Shown piece by piece: positions 60,646 through 64,000 of a stretch of DNA of 64,000 nucleotides. The notes under the pieces are model-generated. The model searched no databases and had not been told where the DNA came from. It saw only the letters and a list, made by a program, of their open reading frames with translations. The stretch's first letter is position 1; each line of letters starts with the position of its first letter. A program made the translations under genes and the position numbers. This DNA comes from Sipunculus nudus (Eukaryota; Annelida; Sipuncula; Golfingiida; Sipunculidae), in contig CM049306.1 of the NCBI GenBank assembly GCA_026874595.1, positions 16,945,019 through 17,009,018 on the forward strand. Reading direction: 5' to 3'.

Positions 60646-61689
60646 GTTTGATCTCATTTATGTATTAACAACTGAACTTAGAAATTATTAAATTTTTTTA
60701 AAGTTATTACACTCAGTTTTTATATGAATTATATTGAATAATAAATGTAAAAATAGTAAAATTTCTTGAAAAATTATCTTGAAAAATAATGTGAAAGTAG
60801 TACAAATTTCTGTGTGTAATAATTTCACTTGTTTGAGCTTTAAAATTGTTTTATATTTCTCTTTCATAAAATATAAAATTGCAAAATCAGAATAATTGTG
60901 TAGGGGAAAGTATCAAATTGACAAGATATTAGGAATTGAAATTGTTCCATTAACTTATTATAGGTCTGTATTTAAGACTTTAGATAATGAAGTAGAAATG
61001 TATAAAGAGGTAGTACTGATCTGGATGTAGATTTGGATACAAGTTCATTTTTGTCTGTTTTATATCCCCAGAAATTAAAAAAAAACTGCCACTGGTTCTG
61101 ACATCTGGTGGTAAAATTTAGAAGTTGTTCTTGATAAACAATGAATGTATTATCAGAGGGATGCATTCCCTGAGTACTGTCTATTAATTATCATATCTTC
61201 TTACTCTTTCAGTAAACATAGCACTATTGACTATCCTCATAGTGATATAAATGTAATCTTGAAACTTCTGAAAGCTTAATTTAACTAACATTTCTAAGAT
61301 TACAGTTTCATGTTCATTTTATCTAAATTTATAATGGTCATTTGTATACATTTACATAAAAATGGATGATACTCAGAGGGTATGAAAGCTGTCCTTTCAT
61401 ATTTATTTTAATGTTTAATTTATTTAAAGAACATTTTGTTGTAGATTTATGCTTGTAAATAAGCTGGGGTTTTACAGTAAACCTGCCATAGAAAGGAAAA
61501 CTGCTACTGGTACTGCCAGGTAGCAATCAGTCACTGAACCGTAAAAAAAACATTAACCTTATTATATGAGAAGCAAATGACTCTGAAAACTTTAATTCTT
61601 CAAAGATTTAACACAGGTAGGTTTTACATTGTAATAATTAAATTTTACTTAACTTTGTAGAAGATTTCACCACAGACTTTCTGTTACAG
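60646..61689. other. Intron 8, nothing recognised
   Basis: AT-rich with no repeat family I can name. Ends in a GACTTTCTGTTACAG acceptor. Confidence 0.4.
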
Positions 61690-61769
61690 GTGGGCGTATT
61701 GTGGCATCAAGATACATGAAGGCAGCACCTGTTGAGAAGAACAAAGGTCCTATGAAAGCAACTGATAGA
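61690..61769 (+). CDS. HAUS8: HAUS8 exon 9 (family motif)
   Basis: The acceptor is TTTCTGTTACAG and the donor ATAGA|GTAAGG. The 80 bases are phase 1 in, phase 0 out. With the split codon it reads GGRIVASRYMKA and then a Lys-rich tail KNKGPMKATDR. GGR-[IV]-x-x-SRY-[LM] is the most conserved element of the HAUS8 N-terminus and anchors this gene's identification. Sequence before and after is basic, consistent with direct microtubule contact in augmin. Confidence 0.88.
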
Positions 61770-61784
61770 GTAAGGTTATAAGCA

Positions 61785-61871
61785 TTTACAGTGGAACTTG
61801 TTTATTCAAATGGCTTGGGGGACAAGGTCTTTGTTCAGATTCTTGATCGAAAGAATAAATGATTTAATCTC
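61785..61871 (+). mobile_element. TACAGTGGAAC-type MITE remnant
   Basis: TACAGTGGAACTTGTTTATTC resembles the CAGTGGAACC ends of Tc/mariner-like MITEs. The other end is absent, and a degraded family A-I element follows. Confidence 0.4.
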
Positions 61872-62800
61872 ATCTGACTGTAAGTCAACTGAGCTATAAC
61901 GATGGTCCTTTGTCTGTCAGCTCCGTCCAACTGTCTGTCTGTTTGTCCCTCTGTTTGTCCTTCCGTCAAAGTGGCACGTTTTTAAATCGTCAGACCTACA
62001 AATCTGAAATTTGGCATAGTGTTGGATGTCCCTGAGATCTCCTACCAAACCAAAAATTGGGACACTGCGGCTTCATTCCCATGAGATTTAAGGAAAAACA
62101 TCCTTTTCCATTAAAAATGTATTGTTACAGATCCAAAACTGCCCACTATGAGAACCACTGGTGTTGTTTTGTTTAAATTTGGCATGTATTTCCTATGTAC
62201 AAGCCAGAAATCAATATTGCCTAAACATTTGAAGTTATTGGCCCAAACATCATGCACTTTGTCAAAAATCAGGAAATATATTTGCTCACTTAAGATAATA
62301 TTATTATAATACAATTTTTTCCTGTTAGTACATATGATTTTATTTCCATATGATGAACATATGTGGTTTTAAGTTTATATTATCTGAAATATGAAAGCAA
62401 TTGTTAAAAAAGTGTAGCTTATATTCAAGTTTTGGAAGACCATGCAAATCAAGTACACTTCATGACTGCCCATGAAAGCCAGTGGGGTTGTTTCATTCAT
62501 ATTTGGCCTAACTATTCTTCCGTATGTTTCCTATGTACATGCCTGAAATTAGGTCAATATCGCTTAATTTGTTGAAGTATTTCAACCCAACATAACTTAC
62601 CTGTGTCCTGATGTAGTCCATAAAAGTGCATAGTATTTGTCTTGCATTCATATATTTAGTGTTTCATTATCACCAAATAGCAGGCCCACTTCCTCTTAGC
62701 TTTTCAACTGCTAATATATAAGAAAATAGAAATATGTTCATTTTTCATTTGTTAAACTTTAACTAAGTTCAGCTGAGTGCTGTGACCCATGGGTCCATCG
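61872..62800 (+). mobile_element. Family A-I element, degraded copy 6
   Basis: A decayed head (CATCTGACTGTAAGTC with CAACTGAGCTATA), CTGTCTGTCTGTTTGTCC stretch, GGCACGTTTTTAAATCG block, and tail CAGCTGAGTGCTGTGACC, CATGGGTCC with a mutated end CATCG. It is the most diverged A-I copy, in intron 9. Confidence 0.7.
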
Positions 62801-63042
62801 TTAACATGGGATATACCATCATTGCCATCTTATGTTGAGTACAGGACATTCACTGACTGGTGATGAAACTAGTTTTCATTTAAATTTTAATTTTACAATA
62901 TACCAGACTGTATTACTAAAACCAGTACATTTACCAACCAACATACCATGATCAAGTGTTATATCAAGAGAGATACTAGCAGAGAAACAAATTCAACAAA
63001 TTTGGTTTGATTCACATTTTTCATGCAATTTTACATTTTCAG
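62801..63042. other. Intron 9 end
   Basis: Short unstructured segment ending with the acceptor CAATTTTACATTTTCAG. Confidence 0.5.
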
Positions 63043-63298
63043 ACCATACTGACCAAAGCAAGTGGGTTACTGGGCAAAAGTACTGTAACCAAACCAAAAG
63101 CCAAAGGACCAACTCCGTCAAAGAGACTGATATCAGCTGGTGGCTCTGGGAAGAAAATAAACCGATCAGCACCACTGCTAACACCAGCGAATCAACCCCA
63201 CACACCAACAGCGGGGACCAAAACCTCTACGCCGTGTGCTGATGGGTCTCTGTTCCAAACACCTGATGCCTCAGCCATCATGTCAACAGAACCCTCAG
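63043..63298 (+). CDS. HAUS8: HAUS8 exon 10
   Basis: The acceptor is TTTTACATTTTCAG and the donor CCTCAG|GTATGT. The exon has 256 bases, phase 0 in, phase 1 out. It encodes a Lys/Ser/Thr/Pro-rich disordered segment (KASGLLGKSTVTKPKAKG, then PLLTPANQPHTPTAGTKTST and LFQTPDAS). Several TP dipeptides are potential mitotic kinase sites, in keeping with known cell-cycle phosphorylation of HAUS8. The coiled-coil part that joins augmin must lie to the right. Confidence 0.85.
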
Positions 63299-63498
63299 GT
63301 ATGTCAGTTACAAGTTCACTGACAAATTGCAGTAAAGTACAATAAGACATGTTATGATCCTGAATTTCATTTAATTATGTGTAGTTTTAAATTACAGAAA
63401 AATATAAATTTTTAAAGTATTTCATTTATTTACATTCACATTAACCAAGCCACTTTACCTTTTAAAATTACATTTAAAACACGCAAATGGAAATAAGT

Positions 63499-63948
63499 TT
63501 TTTAGCTCTTGAGCTATAGCAGTCACTCCTTTTCCGTCAGTGGTCCAGTGGTGTGTCCAGTTGTTTTGGGCACAAATCATAACCGCTGGACCTGGAATCT
63601 TGTAAATTAACATCCAGGGTGGTCCATAAAAAATCTCCTTGGGCTCTTGAAATTAGGTCAATGTCACGTATATTCTCTGAGTTTGAGTGCCCTATAAGTC
63701 TGAGGTGGAAGCTTCTAACTCAGCATCTAGGGAGTTCCTGGTAAAATCTTCTTGGAAACCTTAAATACTTTGCTGTTACCTATTTTCTAAGGACTAGGGG
63801 CAAAAACATAGTTTGAGAACTTTGGAAGGCTACCCATTGTTCAAGGTTCCTTAACAAATATTTTTCAACAAATCATAACATGAATAATTTATACATGCAT
63901 TACCTTTAAATCAAATTCAGCTTAGCATCATGATCAGTGGGTCACTTG
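63499..63948 (+). mobile_element. Family A-II short, degraded copy
   Basis: TTTTTTAGCTCTTGAGCTATAG keeps a shortened head hairpin (AGCTC and GAGCT). The CACAAATCATAACCGCTGG block follows, and the end is CAGCTTAGCATCATGATC, GGGTCACTTG followed by TT. Modules are missing, giving a 450-bp deletion derivative. Confidence 0.7.
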
Positions 63949-64000
63949 TTATCACAAGTAGTTGCTAATCAGGGCTATACCTGTTCATTTTATCCCACTC

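Larger units (their letters stand above)
991..64000 (+). other. HAUS8: HAUS8 gene span (exons 1-10 of a longer gene; runs off the right edge)
   Basis: HAUS8 is a subunit of the eight-protein augmin complex, which binds spindle microtubules and recruits gamma-tubulin for branching nucleation; its N-terminal basic disordered part binds microtubules. Ten exons give 362 codons plus one base. Each exon has AG and GT borders, and each junction keeps one open frame (phases 2,1,2,0,2,1,2,1,0,1). The identifying part is KKKRGGRIVASRYM around residues 246-260, which resembles the start of vertebrate HAUS8 (KKKDKRVQGGRVIESRYL). Everything before it is acidic, Ser/Pro-rich and probably disordered, and is about 220 residues longer than the human leader. 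The coiled-coil region is not in the window. About 1.1 kb of coding sequence is spread over 62 kb. The family call is strong; inclusion of exons 1 and 2 is weaker. Confidence 0.75.

Noticed and set aside
8607-63948. Autonomous Helitron/Helentron Rep-helicase gene
   Set aside because: I searched the open frames for Rep HxH-type and helicase motifs and saw none; all copies here are non-coding.

Overview
The window looks like AT-rich nuclear DNA from an invertebrate animal, most likely a mollusc or another lophotrochozoan. The organism is inferred from the intron-rich gene, the dense non-autonomous transposons and the repeat style (hairpin heads followed by CCGTCTGTCCGTC-like stretches); no species marker is visible. 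There are no bacterial operons, and nearly all open frames longer than 60 codons are chance frames inside repeats.

Two protein genes are supported. On the minus strand, bases 1-781 hold the first 260 codons of an intronless-so-far BRF2, the TFIIB-related subunit of the RNA polymerase III factor TFIIIB; the gene runs off the left edge. On the plus strand a very long, exploded gene runs from about base 991 (uncertain first exon) past the right edge. I recovered nine further exons by splice sites and reading phase: 18237-18328, 21599-21710, 23835-23934, 26145-26311, 29157-29257, 44140-44245, 60611-60645, 61690-61769 and 63043-63298. All junction phases agree. The basic stretch followed by a GGRIVASRYM motif identifies it as HAUS8 (augmin subunit 8, HICE1). 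The two genes appear to be divergent around a promoter of about 0.2 kb.

The introns are filled with transposons. At least six families (called A to F here) share one design: a 5' terminal hairpin, a CCGTC-rich stretch, tandem modules carrying a GGTGGCGCCACC palindrome, an inverted copy of the 5' end near the 3' end, a short hairpin, and a terminal CTAG, CTGG or CTTG followed by T. This matches non-autonomous Helitron/Helentron (HINE-like) elements. They are stacked inside each other: a 14 kb nest fills intron 6 (30096-44076), and an 11 kb nest (48469-59464) is one family C element split by three later insertions. Other elements are a foldback element and a MITE with 9-bp target duplications, a hAT element with an 8-bp duplication, a piggyBac MITE with TTAA, two TA-flanked MITEs, and a 4 kb inverted-repeat element hosting a family B copy.

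The most unusual feature is that two consecutive HAUS8 exons (6 and 7) have 5' splice sites that are themselves the first unit of a tandem array: 52-bp units at 29236-29490, and 44-bp units over about 3.4 kb from 44235. The arrays therefore carry many donor-like sequences next to the real splice sites.
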